Under the pieces are notes generated by a model, which had not been told where the DNA came from, did no database searches, and was given only the letters and a program-made list of their open reading frames with translations. The position numbers and the translations under genes are program-made. Positions 17,785-25,160 of a DNA stretch of 46,353 nt are shown here, in pieces. Numbering within the stretch: the first letter of the stretch is position 1; each line of letters starts with the position of its first letter. Origin of the DNA: Chloroflexota bacterium (GTDB lineage Bacteria > Chloroflexota > Dehalococcoidia > UBA3495); NCBI GenBank assembly GCA_022563275.1, contig JADFNR010000009.1, forward strand, positions 1-46,353, read 5' to 3'.

Positions 17785-17812
17785 TTGCATCCGGGGTTTT
17801 AATGGGTATAAT
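17785..17812 (+). promoter_or_regulatory. Promoter of the zinc-ribbon gene
   Basis: TTGCAT (17785-17790) and TATAAT (17807-17812) are separated by 16 nt. The GGGTATAATG string is the same as in the promoter at 15-42. The transcript would have a leader of about 120 nt. The gap 17551-17939 otherwise contains no gene that I can support and no clear terminator for modABC. Confidence 0.65.
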
Positions 17813-17939
17813 GTGCCCCAAGCAAAACCAAGGTCAGGCTGGGCGGGTTACCAAAAGCCTTCGGCGATGAGGGTTGTGTCTAACCGGCGCAAGTTGACCG
17901 GCGGAGCCAAATTAGGGGGACGACCCAGGAGGTCAACCA

Positions 17940-18254
17940 GTGGCATTAGCAGACAAGACCCTAACTTGCGTGGAGTGTGGCGGGGAATTCATCTTTACTG
18001 CGGGGGAGCAGGAGTTTTTCCAAGCCAGGGGATTCGGAAACGAACCCAAGCGCTGCCGCAGTTGCCGGGCAGTCCGCCGCTCCGAGCAAAGGTCTGGGGG
18101 GATGTATCAAGACGGCCCCAGAGAGATGTATCCGATCACCTGCGCCGAGTGCGGCAACGACGCCATGGTGCCTTTCCGGCCCCGGGGCGACCGCCCGGTT
18201 TACTGCAGTGATTGTTTCAGCAAGATGCGCACCGAGTCATCACCTAGCGTCTAG
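17940..18254 (+). CDS. Double zinc-ribbon protein (CxxC-x17-CxxC type)
   Basis: A 104-residue protein with two zinc ribbons. The first has CVECGGEF and CRSCRAVR (about residues 10-45). The second has CAECG and CSDC separated by 17 residues (about 68-91), with VPFRPRGDRPVYC between them, the pattern of the CxxC-x17-CxxC domain common in Chloroflexota and Patescibacteria. The function is unknown; nucleic-acid or protein binding is likely. A GTG start at 17940 is preferred because AGGAGGT lies 6 nt upstream. It is monocistronic, with its own promoter and a strong terminator. Confidence 0.88.
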   Translation: MALADKTLTCVECGGEFIFTAGEQEFFQARGFGNEPKRCRSCRAVRRSEQRSGGMYQDGPREMYPITCAECGNDAMVPFRPRGDRPVYCSDCFSKMRTESSPSV

Positions 18255-18279
18255 TTCGGACCAAGGTAAGGTAGGACCG

Positions 18280-18315
18280 AAAAGCAGGGTTGGCGTTTCG
18301 CCGGCCCTGCTTTTT
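18280..18315 (+). terminator. Rho-independent terminator of the zinc-ribbon gene
   Basis: AAAAGCAGGG (18280-18289) pairs with CCCTGCTTTT (18305-18314). The inner part TTGGCG-TTT-CGCCGG pairs fully if G-U pairs are allowed, giving a 16-bp stem with a 3-nt loop and a T5 tract. It is flanked by A's on the left, so it could also act leftward. Confidence 0.93.
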
Positions 18316-18460
18316 AGCTGCGGATATTTGATGCTGAATCCCCGCCCTCCGTTATTCCGGCGTTCGCCGCAGGCGTGGCGCGAGGCAACCGTTCAAGATA
18401 CAATACGCCCCTGTTGCGGCGCGGCGGCCGATGCGGCAAACGAGAGCTTTAGGAGGCCTT

Positions 18461-19795
18461 ATGGTAACGATACTTGACGACTACATCGCCAAGCACCCCG
18501 GTTCGGCCCAACGATATGTAGAGGCCTCCGAATTGTTTCCCGGCGGTGTAACCCATGACACCCGCTACGCCCAGCCCTTCCCGTTGTTCATGACCCACGG
18601 CGAGGGTCCGCTCAAGTGGGACGTGGACGGCAATGAATACATCGATTATGTCTCGGGTCACGGGGCGCTATTGCTGGGGCACTCTCATCCCGCCATAGCT
18701 GAGGCCGTATCCAAGCAGATCCTCCGGGGCACCCACCTGGGAGCTTCCACCGATGAGGAGGTCCGCTGGGCCAACGCCATCAAAGCGCTGATGCCGTCCA
18801 TCGAGAAACTCCGCTTCCATAGTTCCGGCACGGAGGCCACCCTGATGGCCATGCGCTTGGCCCGCGCCTACACCGGCAAGAACAAGGTCATCAAACTGCA
18901 GGACCATTTCCACGGTTGGCACGACTACGCCATGGCCGGCTCCGACCGCTCCGCCCCCGGCATCCCCGAGGCTACTTGGGGGACCATGGTGATTGTTCCG
19001 TCTGGCGATCTAGCTGCCGTTGAAGACGTCATCAAACGCGACCCTGACATCGCAGCCATCATCCTGGAACCCACCGGCGCCCATTTCGGACAGCTTCCCT
19101 TCGACATCTCCAACTACCTCAAGGGACTGCGGGAACTCACCACTGAGAGCGGAGTGATATTGATCTTCGACGAAGTGGTGACCGGTTTTCGGGCTTCCCC
19201 CGGGGGAGCCCAGGAACGTTATGCCGTTAGTCCGGACCTAACCACCCTGGCCAAGATATTGGCCGGGGGTCTGCCGGGTGGGGCCGTTGGCGGAAAGGCG
19301 GATATCATCAACATGATCGCCCACCGCAACGACCCGGACTGGGACAACACCCACCGCGTTTATCATCCCGGCACCTTCAACGGCAATCCCCTCTCCGCCG
19401 TAGCCGGGGCCACGGCCCTGGAGATGATCGCCTCCCAGCCCATCAACGAGAACGCCGACGCCATGGCCAACAAGTTAAAGGCGGGCCTGAACGACATTCT
19501 GGGCCGGCTGGAGATCCCCGGCCACGTACACGGCATCGCATCGATGCTTCATGTGGTCTTGGCCGACTGTGATTGTGACCGGGAGATCTGCACCATGCCC
19601 CACGCCAAAATCTCGGAATCCATCGCGTCCCCTGCGGTCACAGCCATGAAACGGGGCCTGCAGAACCGTGGCGTGGATATCATGGGCCGGGAGACTTTCT
19701 TGGTGTCCGGCACTCACACCGAAAAGGAGATCGACCACACCCTGAACGCCTTCCAAGAAGCCATGACGGCGGTGCGTGCCGACGGCTTGATCTGA
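18461..19795 (+). CDS. Class III aminotransferase, glutamate-1-semialdehyde mutase-like
   Basis: A 444-residue PLP enzyme of fold type I. Visible are HSSGTEATLMAMRLARA (120-136, PLP phosphate binding), IFDEVVTGFR (235-244, Asp237 to the pyridine nitrogen) and the Schiff-base Lys265 in TLAKILAGGLPGG. These patterns are shared with HemL, but the rest diverges and no haem genes adjoin it, so it is more likely an aminotransferase acting on another amino acid or amine. AGGAGG immediately upstream selects the ATG at 18461 over an earlier in-frame ATG at 18431. It precedes two dienelactone hydrolase genes on the same strand. Confidence 0.88.
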   Translation: MVTILDDYIAKHPGSAQRYVEASELFPGGVTHDTRYAQPFPLFMTHGEGPLKWDVDGNEYIDYVSGHGALLLGHSHPAIAEAVSKQILRGTHLGASTDEEVRWANAIKALMPSIEKLRFHSSGTEATLMAMRLARAYTGKNKVIKLQDHFHGWHDYAMAGSDRSAPGIPEATWGTMVIVPSGDLAAVEDVIKRDPDIAAIILEPTGAHFGQLPFDISNYLKGLRELTTESGVILIFDEVVTGFRASPGGAQERYAVSPDLTTLAKILAGGLPGGAVGGKADIINMIAHRNDPDWDNTHRVYHPGTFNGNPLSAVAGATALEMIASQPINENADAMANKLKAGLNDILGRLEIPGHVHGIASMLHVVLADCDCDREICTMPHAKISESIASPAVTAMKRGLQNRGVDIMGRETFLVSGTHTEKEIDHTLNAFQEAMTAVRADGLI

Positions 19796-19821
19796 TTTCT
19801 CGAGTCAACAACCCCCGATTC

Positions 19822-19830
19822 TGTTAGAAT
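19822..19830 (+). promoter_or_regulatory. Extended -10 promoter of the first dienelactone hydrolase
   Basis: TGTTAGAAT fits the TGN-TANAAT extended -10 form. No clear -35 is seen. It lies about 55 nt upstream of the start codon at 19885, in the short gap after the aminotransferase gene. Confidence 0.45.
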
Positions 19831-19884
19831 TTCCCAATCCAAGTCCAAACGCGTTGCCAAACGCGAAGAATGAGGTGATTCATC

Positions 19885-20595
19885 ATGCCAAGTTTTACTG
19901 ACAAGCTGACCGTGGGCGGCAGCGACATGGATATGTACGCCGCCCTTCCCTCGGGTTCCGGGCCTCATCCAGCCGTCGTGATTGCCTTCCACGTGGGCGG
20001 GCTGGACGAATTCGACAAGAAGATGGCCGACCAGTTGGCCGACGCGGGGTTTGTGGCCGTGGTGCCCGACCTGTTCCACCGCTACTCGCAGGAAATCATG
20101 GACGGACCCCGCTTGGACCGCCTGGGACATCTGAGGGATGCCGACATCATCGCCGACATGAATGCCGCGGTGGACTTCCTCAAGGCCAACTCCGCCATCG
20201 ACAATGACCGCATCGGCGTCACCGGCTTCTGCATGGGCGGCCGCATCGCCTGGCTGATGGCCGCCACCAACCCCATCTTCAAGTGTGTTGTGCCGTTCTA
20301 CGGCGGCAATATCATGGGCAATTGGGGCCCCGGAGACACCCCATTCTCCATGGCCGCCAACATCAATTGCCCGATGCTGTTCCACTTCGGCTCCGAGGAC
20401 GGCAACCCATCGCCCGAAGACCAGGTCAAGATGGACGCTGAACTTACGCGCCTTGGCAAAGACCATGAGTTCCACTCCTATGAGGGCGCGGGTCACGCCT
20501 TCATGGACTACACCAACCCGGAGCGCCATCATGAAGCGTCGGCCAAGGCGGCCTGGCCCAGGACCATTGACTTCTTCAACAAACATCTGAAGTAA
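19885..20595 (+). CDS. Dienelactone hydrolase family protein, copy 1
   Basis: A 236-residue alpha/beta hydrolase. The nucleophile elbow GFCMGG carries Cys116, with Asp172 (GSEDGNPS) and His204 (AGHAFMD) completing the Cys-His-Asp triad of dienelactone hydrolases. No signal peptide is seen, so it is cytoplasmic. The family opens lactone rings in the degradation of aromatics and related compounds; the true substrate is not visible. GAGGTGATT precedes the ATG. It is roughly half identical to the next gene and shares its motif positions, so the pair arose by tandem duplication. Confidence 0.92.
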   Translation: MPSFTDKLTVGGSDMDMYAALPSGSGPHPAVVIAFHVGGLDEFDKKMADQLADAGFVAVVPDLFHRYSQEIMDGPRLDRLGHLRDADIIADMNAAVDFLKANSAIDNDRIGVTGFCMGGRIAWLMAATNPIFKCVVPFYGGNIMGNWGPGDTPFSMAANINCPMLFHFGSEDGNPSPEDQVKMDAELTRLGKDHEFHSYEGAGHAFMDYTNPERHHEASAKAAWPRTIDFFNKHLK

Positions 20596-20606
20596 AGCGG
20601 CTTTTC

Positions 20607-20695
20607 CAGCGGGCGCCCCCATCCTCGCCTTCCCCCGGCGCGGGAGAAGGGACCACTTCCCCGATGCATCGGGGTTACAGTGGGGGCGTTCGCTG
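20607..20695. repeat. 89-nt palindromic element predicted to fold as a three-way junction
   Basis: The ends pair: CAGCG-gg-CGCCCCCA (20607-20621) with TGGGGGCG-tt-CGCTG (20681-20695). Inside are two hairpins: CCTTC-c-CCCG-gcg-CGGG-a-GAAGG (20628-20650) and the 16-bp palindrome CCCCGATGCATCGGGG (20659-20674). It lies between the two dienelactone hydrolase genes. Related CCCCGA-type hairpins occur at 34768-34783 and 45106-45121, so it belongs to a dispersed family. Confidence 0.8.
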
Positions 20696-20760
20696 AAAGT
20701 TAGATTCAATCGGGCGCGGCAGCAACGCCAGATTTTCGTTCCAGACCGGAGAGAGGTTTC

Positions 20761-21513
20761 ATGCCGTCATTTTGGGAAAAAGTGCCAGTGAACGGGACCG
20801 AGATGGACGTCTATGTCAGCGTGCCCGACGGCTCCGGCCCCTTTCCAGCCGTGGTGGTGGCCCAACATGCCAGCGGCGTGGACAAGTTCATCCAGGACAT
20901 GGCCGACAAATTGGCCGGCGCCGGATACGCCGCTGTTTCCCCCGACCTGTTCCACCGGATCACCGACGAGATGGTGGAGAGCACCGGCAAGTCCAAGCGC
21001 GACCAACTGAGCGACCCGGAGATCATCGACGACATCAACGCAACTGTAGGCTTTCTCGGCGGGCTCCCGTCCATCGACCCGGACCGCATCGGCATTACCG
21101 GGTTCTGCATGGGTGGGCGGGTCACCTGGCTGGCCGCCGCCGCCATCCCCACCTTCAAGGCCGCCGTGCCCTATTACGGCGGCAATATCATGGTCCCTTG
21201 GGGCAGCGCAACCCAGGCCCCCTTGGCGATTACATCGGGGATCAAGTGTCCGGTGCTGTTCCATTTTGGGGAGATCGACGAGAACCCGTCACAAGCGGAC
21301 ATGTTGGTGTTTGACAGAGAGCTTTCCACCCACGGCGTTCCGCATCAGTTCTACACCTACCCCGGGGCCGATCATGCGTTTATGAACCCGGCCAATCCCC
21401 AGCGTTACCAGCGGATCGCGGCGGAGATGTCATGGCCTCGCACCCTGGACTTCTTTGGAGCGCATCTGAGCGGCCCGCCGGCTTCCGGTTACGACGGGCC
21501 GGCCTGCGAATGA
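20761..21513 (+). CDS. Dienelactone hydrolase family protein, copy 2
   Basis: A 250-residue paralogue of the preceding hydrolase. The triad residues are Cys116 (GFCMGG), Asp173 (GEIDENPS) and His205 (ADHAFMNP), at nearly the same positions. It differs in the cap region after residue 70 and carries a 15-residue C-terminal extension. GAGAGAGG lies upstream of the ATG. Retention of both triads in both copies suggests two active enzymes with different substrates. The palindromic repeat between the copies may have been involved in the duplication or arrived later. Confidence 0.92.
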   Translation: MPSFWEKVPVNGTEMDVYVSVPDGSGPFPAVVVAQHASGVDKFIQDMADKLAGAGYAAVSPDLFHRITDEMVESTGKSKRDQLSDPEIIDDINATVGFLGGLPSIDPDRIGITGFCMGGRVTWLAAAAIPTFKAAVPYYGGNIMVPWGSATQAPLAITSGIKCPVLFHFGEIDENPSQADMLVFDRELSTHGVPHQFYTYPGADHAFMNPANPQRYQRIAAEMSWPRTLDFFGAHLSGPPASGYDGPACE

Positions 21514-21538
21514 AATACACACCAATTTAGGAGCATAT

Positions 21539-22063
21539 ATGCCTCGCGTAGCATTGGACTTGGAAGTGCCCGCCGACCTCGCGGTCGTTAAAACCACCGG
21601 CTGGAGGATCGCCTCTGGGCTGGTCCCCGGCGAACCCAACCAGGGACTGGTCGCCGAGATGGGGGATAGCCCGGCCCGGCTGGCCGAGTACGATGACTCC
21701 TCATGGGAACAAGACTCCGATATCCAAAAGCGCCGTTCAGTTGGTTTCACATTCGCTTGGTACCGCATCAAGATCACCATCCCCTCCGAGGTCAAGGGCG
21801 AGAAGATCGCCGGAGGCAGGGTCTGGTTTGAGACCAACGTAGACAACTACGGCGAGGTTTACGTCGATGGCCATATCGACCGGGACAAGTGGGTGGTTAC
21901 TGGAAACAACACCCCCAAACGCGTCTTGATCGAAGACCCCGCAGTCCCCGGAACGGAGCATGTCATCGCCGTTCTGGTGGCCAACGCTCCTTTGGGCGCG
22001 CCCGTGGGCACCATATTCATGCGGTACGCTACCCTAGCTTTTGAGCCGGCGCCCGGCCCATAA
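21539..22063 (+). CDS. Hypothetical protein, possible jelly-roll fold
   Basis: A 174-residue protein I do not recognise confidently. It begins MPRVALDLEVPADL. The central part (about 70-125), with WYRIKITIPSEVKG and RVWFETNVDNYGEVYVDG, looks like the galactose-binding jelly-roll of glycoside hydrolase family 2 accessory domains (a strand pair followed by an exposed Asn-Val-Asp turn). There is no signal peptide and no catalytic domain. AGGAG lies 5 nt before the ATG. It is 25 nt downstream of the second hydrolase gene and upstream of the thioredoxin/NHL gene, so the three may share a transcript. Confidence 0.6.
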   Translation: MPRVALDLEVPADLAVVKTTGWRIASGLVPGEPNQGLVAEMGDSPARLAEYDDSSWEQDSDIQKRRSVGFTFAWYRIKITIPSEVKGEKIAGGRVWFETNVDNYGEVYVDGHIDRDKWVVTGNNTPKRVLIEDPAVPGTEHVIAVLVANAPLGAPVGTIFMRYATLAFEPAPGP

Positions 22064-22097
22064 TCTAATCAAACACCCGTTCTTGAGACGACCTATT

Positions 22098-22132
22098 CCG
22101 GCCGGCGTCCCTGTTTTCGGGCCGCCGGCCGG
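22098..22132 (+). other. Strong GC hairpin in the leader of the Trx/NHL gene
   Basis: CCGGCCGGCG (22098-22107) and CGCCGGCCGG (22123-22132) form a perfect 10-bp stem, with a possible inner CCC/GGG pairing in the loop. It ends 12 nt before the ribosome binding site of the selenoprotein candidate. There is no U-tract. It could be a processing or stability element, or simply another dispersed palindrome. Confidence 0.5.
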
Positions 22133-22152
22133 TTGGATATACCGGAGGAGCC

Positions 22153-23637
22153 ATGCACAGCCGCTTATTCGCCGGCAAATTGGCCGCGCCGGAGTTTCCC
22201 CTGGGGCTGGAGTGGATCAACACGGAACAACCGATGACCCTGCGGGACCTCCAGGGCAAAATCGTGATCCTGGACTTCTGGACTTACTGTTGAATCAATT
22301 GCGCCCACATATTTCCGCAGTTGCGGAAACTAGAAAAGAAGTACGCCAACGTATTGGCCGTGATCGGAGTCCATTCGGCCAAGTTCCCCAACGAGAAGGA
22401 CACCTACAATCTGGCTAAAGCCGTCCACCGCTACCAGATAGAACACCCGGTGATCAACGACGGTCAGTTCCAGATATGGCGTGAATATTCTTGCCGGGCC
22501 TGGCCCACCCTGATGTTCATCGACCCCCAGGGCAACGTTGTCGGCAAACATGAGGGCGAGATGTCCTACGAGGACTTCGACGGGTTGATCAGCCAGATGG
22601 TGGCCGAGTATGACGCCCAGGGGACATTGGACCATCAGCCCCTGCCCTCCGGATACCGCCCGTCAGAAGACACCACCCTGAGCTTCCCCGGCAAGGTGCT
22701 GGCCGACGGACCGGAAAACCGCCTGTTCATCGCCGACACCAATCACAACCGCATCGTTGTCACCTCATTGGACGGCGCCCTGAAACAGGTGATTGGCAGC
22801 GGCGCGGAGGCCCTGACCGACGGGGGCTTTGCCGGATGCGCCTTCAACCACCCGCAAGGATTGGCGCTGGACGGCGAGACGCTGTACGTAGCCGATACCG
22901 GGAACCACGCCATACGCAGGGTGGACCTGGCCGCCGGGGTTGTGGAGACCATCGCCGGGACCGGGGAGCAGGGACACACCAGGGAAGGCCGGCGGCCGGG
23001 CCGGAACATGGAACTATGTTCTCCATACGACCTGTTGTATCACCAAGGGGTGATCTACATCGCCATGGCCGGCGTCCACCAGCTTTGGTCCATGGACCTG
23101 AATGACGGCATGATTGGACCCTTTGCCGGGACCGGAGGGGAGGCCATCACCGACGGGCCTTTGGGGACTGCTGAGTTGGCCCAACCCTGCGGCATTGCCA
23201 CCGATGGAATAAAGCTCTTCTTCACCGACAGCGAGACCAGCTCGGTGCGCTCGGCGGATATCGACCCAGCGGGGAACGTGCGGACCATCGTGGGCCTCGA
23301 CCTGTTCGTGTTCGGCGACGCCGACGGCTCGGACCACCACGTCCGCCTGCAACACCCCATGGGCATCGCCCACTACGACGGAGTCCTCTACATCACCGAC
23401 ACCTATAATCACAAGATCAAACGGGTGCTGCCGGCCACCAGGAGCGCGTTCACCGTGCTTGGGAAGGGCCCGCCGGGTCATGTGGATGGCGCTGCTGACG
23501 AAGCCCAGTTCTCCGAGCCCAGCGGCATCAGCTTCGCCAACGGCAAGATGTACATCGCCGACACCAACAACCACGCCATAAGGGTGGCGGATATAGAGAG
23601 CGGAGTCGTTTCTACTCTGGAGATAACCGGAATCTAG
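22153..23637 (+). CDS. Thioredoxin-like/NHL-repeat selenoprotein (in-frame TGA at codon 47)
   Basis: A 494-residue protein if the TGA at 22291-22293 is read as selenocysteine. The start is fixed by GGAGGAG (22144-22150) two bases before the ATG at 22153. Residues about 12-150 are a thioredoxin-like domain; the active site reads DFWTYC-Sec-INCAH, where NHLRC2-type relatives have Cys-Cys-Ile-Asn-Cys, so Sec47 and Cys50 form the redox pair. Residues about 165-490 are NHL repeats of a beta-propeller ([30 protein letters not shown]). No signal peptide is present. The reading frame is intact on both sides of the TGA, and a SECIS-like hairpin follows it. A conventional call would begin after the TGA and lose the active site. 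A cysteine-to-stop mutation or sequencing error is the alternative. Confidence 0.88.
22291..22329 (+). promoter_or_regulatory. Candidate bacterial SECIS element
   Basis: After the TGA (22291-22293) comes a perfect 7-bp hairpin, TTTCCGC (22312-22318) with GCGGAAA (22323-22329), around the loop AGTT. The loop has a G at its second position, and 25 nt separate the TGA from the loop. Known bacterial SECIS elements have a short stem, a G among the first two loop bases, and roughly 16-37 nt of spacing, so all three criteria are met. The element lies inside the coding sequence, as required in bacteria for SelB recruitment. Confidence 0.82.
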
Positions 23638-23686
23638 CAACCAATAATATGTAACTGGGTTTTCGATATCTAGGCAAGAGAGGGAG

Positions 23687-24154
23687 ATGAGCCACAGCTC
23701 AACCAAGGAACAGGAATGGGGGCCGCGCTCTCCCCGTTTCCAATGGCTCGTAGGATTAGGGTCAAGCCTAGCGGCAGCCGGGTGGATGGGCCTGATATTC
23801 TACTCCTCCTCTTTGACGGGAGTTGAATCTTCACGGCATCTGGATGCGGCTTCTGTTTCTTGGCTGGGGGATACGCGAAGCTACGCCGGGCACGTGTTGC
23901 TTTATGCGGTCCTCGCGGCGCTGCTTCAGACGGCTCTGTGGGGGTGGAAACGGGGCCCTGATCTGCGATGGGTGATATCAGTAGTGGTATTTTCTTCGCT
24001 GTTCGCCATATCCGACGAATACCATCAGACTTTCGTCAGCGGCCGGTCAGCCACCACAGCGGACGTCGTTGTCGACATCGCCGCCGCGACCGCTACCGCC
24101 AGCATCCTGTGGTTCTTGATTTCCGTCAAACCTTGGCGGTCGAGACATCGCTGA
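23687..24154 (+). CDS. VanZ-like membrane protein
   Basis: A 155-residue protein with four hydrophobic segments (about 19-41, 66-85, 94-112 and 127-147). The signature SDEYHQTFVSGRSATTADVVVD (about 109-130) is that of the VanZ-like family (PF04892), known for teicoplanin resistance in enterococci but mostly of unknown role elsewhere. AGAGAGGGAG directly abuts the ATG, so spacing is poor and the true start could be a little downstream. It lies 49 nt after the selenoprotein candidate and converges on prmC. Confidence 0.85.
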   Translation: MSHSSTKEQEWGPRSPRFQWLVGLGSSLAAAGWMGLIFYSSSLTGVESSRHLDAASVSWLGDTRSYAGHVLLYAVLAALLQTALWGWKRGPDLRWVISVVVFSSLFAISDEYHQTFVSGRSATTADVVVDIAAATATASILWFLISVKPWRSRHR

Positions 24155-24178
24155 TATCAGCCGATTCTTTCGCCGGAT

Positions 24179-25042
24179 TTATTCGGGCGCTTGCCGGTAA
24201 ATGGCCAGGATACGGTCCATGCCGGCCAGGTCCTTTTCCACGCTGGTGGAACCTTCTGGAAAATGCTCCAACGCCAGCTTTTGGACCACTGGGACCTGCT
24301 CTGGATCGAGTTCCAGCAGGATGATCCCGTGGTCCTTCAGCTTGGAATCCGCCTGGGTCAATAGCCGGCGCACCAGGTCCAGTCCGTCAGCGCCGCCGTC
24401 CAGGGCCAATACGGGCTCTTGTTGGACCTCCGGCTGGAGCGTTGGAATCCGTTCCGTCGGGATGTAAGGGAGGTTTGCCACGATCAGGTCCACGGGCTCG
24501 GGCACGGCGTCCAGCAGGTCGCCGATGGCCAGGCTCACCCGGTCCGCCACACCGTGGGCCCGGACGTTATAGGCTGCAACGTCCAGCACAGCATCGTCCA
24601 CGTCCACGGCGTAGATCTTTGCCGCCGGCAGGTGGATGGCCAGGTTGACGGCGATGGCCCCACTGCCGGTGCCAACGTCGGCGATGATCAACTCGGTGGA
24701 CTCCATCCCCATCATGGCCATGAACAGGGCATGTTCCACCAGCCCCTCGGTCTCCGGGCGCGGTATCAGCACCGCCGGTGTGAGGATCACGTTGATGCCG
24801 TAGAACTCACGCTGGCCCAGGATATAAGCCAAGGGCTCCCGGTCTAAGCGGCGCTCCAAAAAGGCATCCAGAGCGGTCTGTTGCTGCCCGGAAACCTCGG
24901 TCTCCTGCGCGGAAAAGATGCTCTGCCGGGGCATGCGCATCACGTTCATCACCAGCACCTCGGCCTCCAAGCGGGCGTCGGGGATTCCGGCGGCTTCCAG
25001 CTTCTGATGGGTATCTTGAATGACGCTGCGAAGAATTGCCAT
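24179..25042 (-). CDS. prmC: Peptide chain release factor N5-glutamine methyltransferase
   Basis: A 287-residue SAM-dependent methyltransferase that methylates the GGQ glutamine of release factors. It has an N-terminal helical domain (about 1-80), with EPLAYILGQREFYG near 76, a SAM-binding loop DVGTGSGAIAVNLA, and the catalytic N-x-P-Y motif as NLPY (usually NPPY). It follows prfA on the same strand by 118 nt, the classic pairing of enzyme and substrate. Similarity extends over the whole length. Confidence 0.93.
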   Translation of the reverse strand: MAILRSVIQDTHQKLEAAGIPDARLEAEVLVMNVMRMPRQSIFSAQETEVSGQQQTALDAFLERRLDREPLAYILGQREFYGINVILTPAVLIPRPETEGLVEHALFMAMMGMESTELIIADVGTGSGAIAVNLAIHLPAAKIYAVDVDDAVLDVAAYNVRAHGVADRVSLAIGDLLDAVPEPVDLIVANLPYIPTERIPTLQPEVQQEPVLALDGGADGLDLVRRLLTQADSKLKDHGIILLELDPEQVPVVQKLALEHFPEGSTSVEKDLAGMDRILAIYRQAPE

Positions 25043-25160
25043 AGACAGCTTTCTATCCTAAAAATTGAATCAGCTCGGGTAGTAAGGTTCTAATAAGAGA
25101 AGAACCTACCAAGGCGGTAACAGCAACATGGAAACGCGCCTGTGGCGCTGGCGCTGCCGC

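Noticed and set aside
18461..19795. Glutamate-1-semialdehyde aminomutase (hemL) for haem synthesis
   Set aside because: The PLP motifs are shared across class III aminotransferases, no hem genes are nearby, and the remaining sequence diverges from HemL.
20607..20695. Insertion sequence remnant
   Set aside because: It is too short, codes for no transposase fragment and shows no target-site duplication; a small palindromic repeat fits better.
22153..22293. A 46-codon truncated gene ending at the TGA, with a separate gene starting after it
   Set aside because: No ribosome binding site or ATG precedes the downstream part. The frame is the same on both sides, the TGA sits on a catalytic Cys position, and a SECIS-like hairpin follows.
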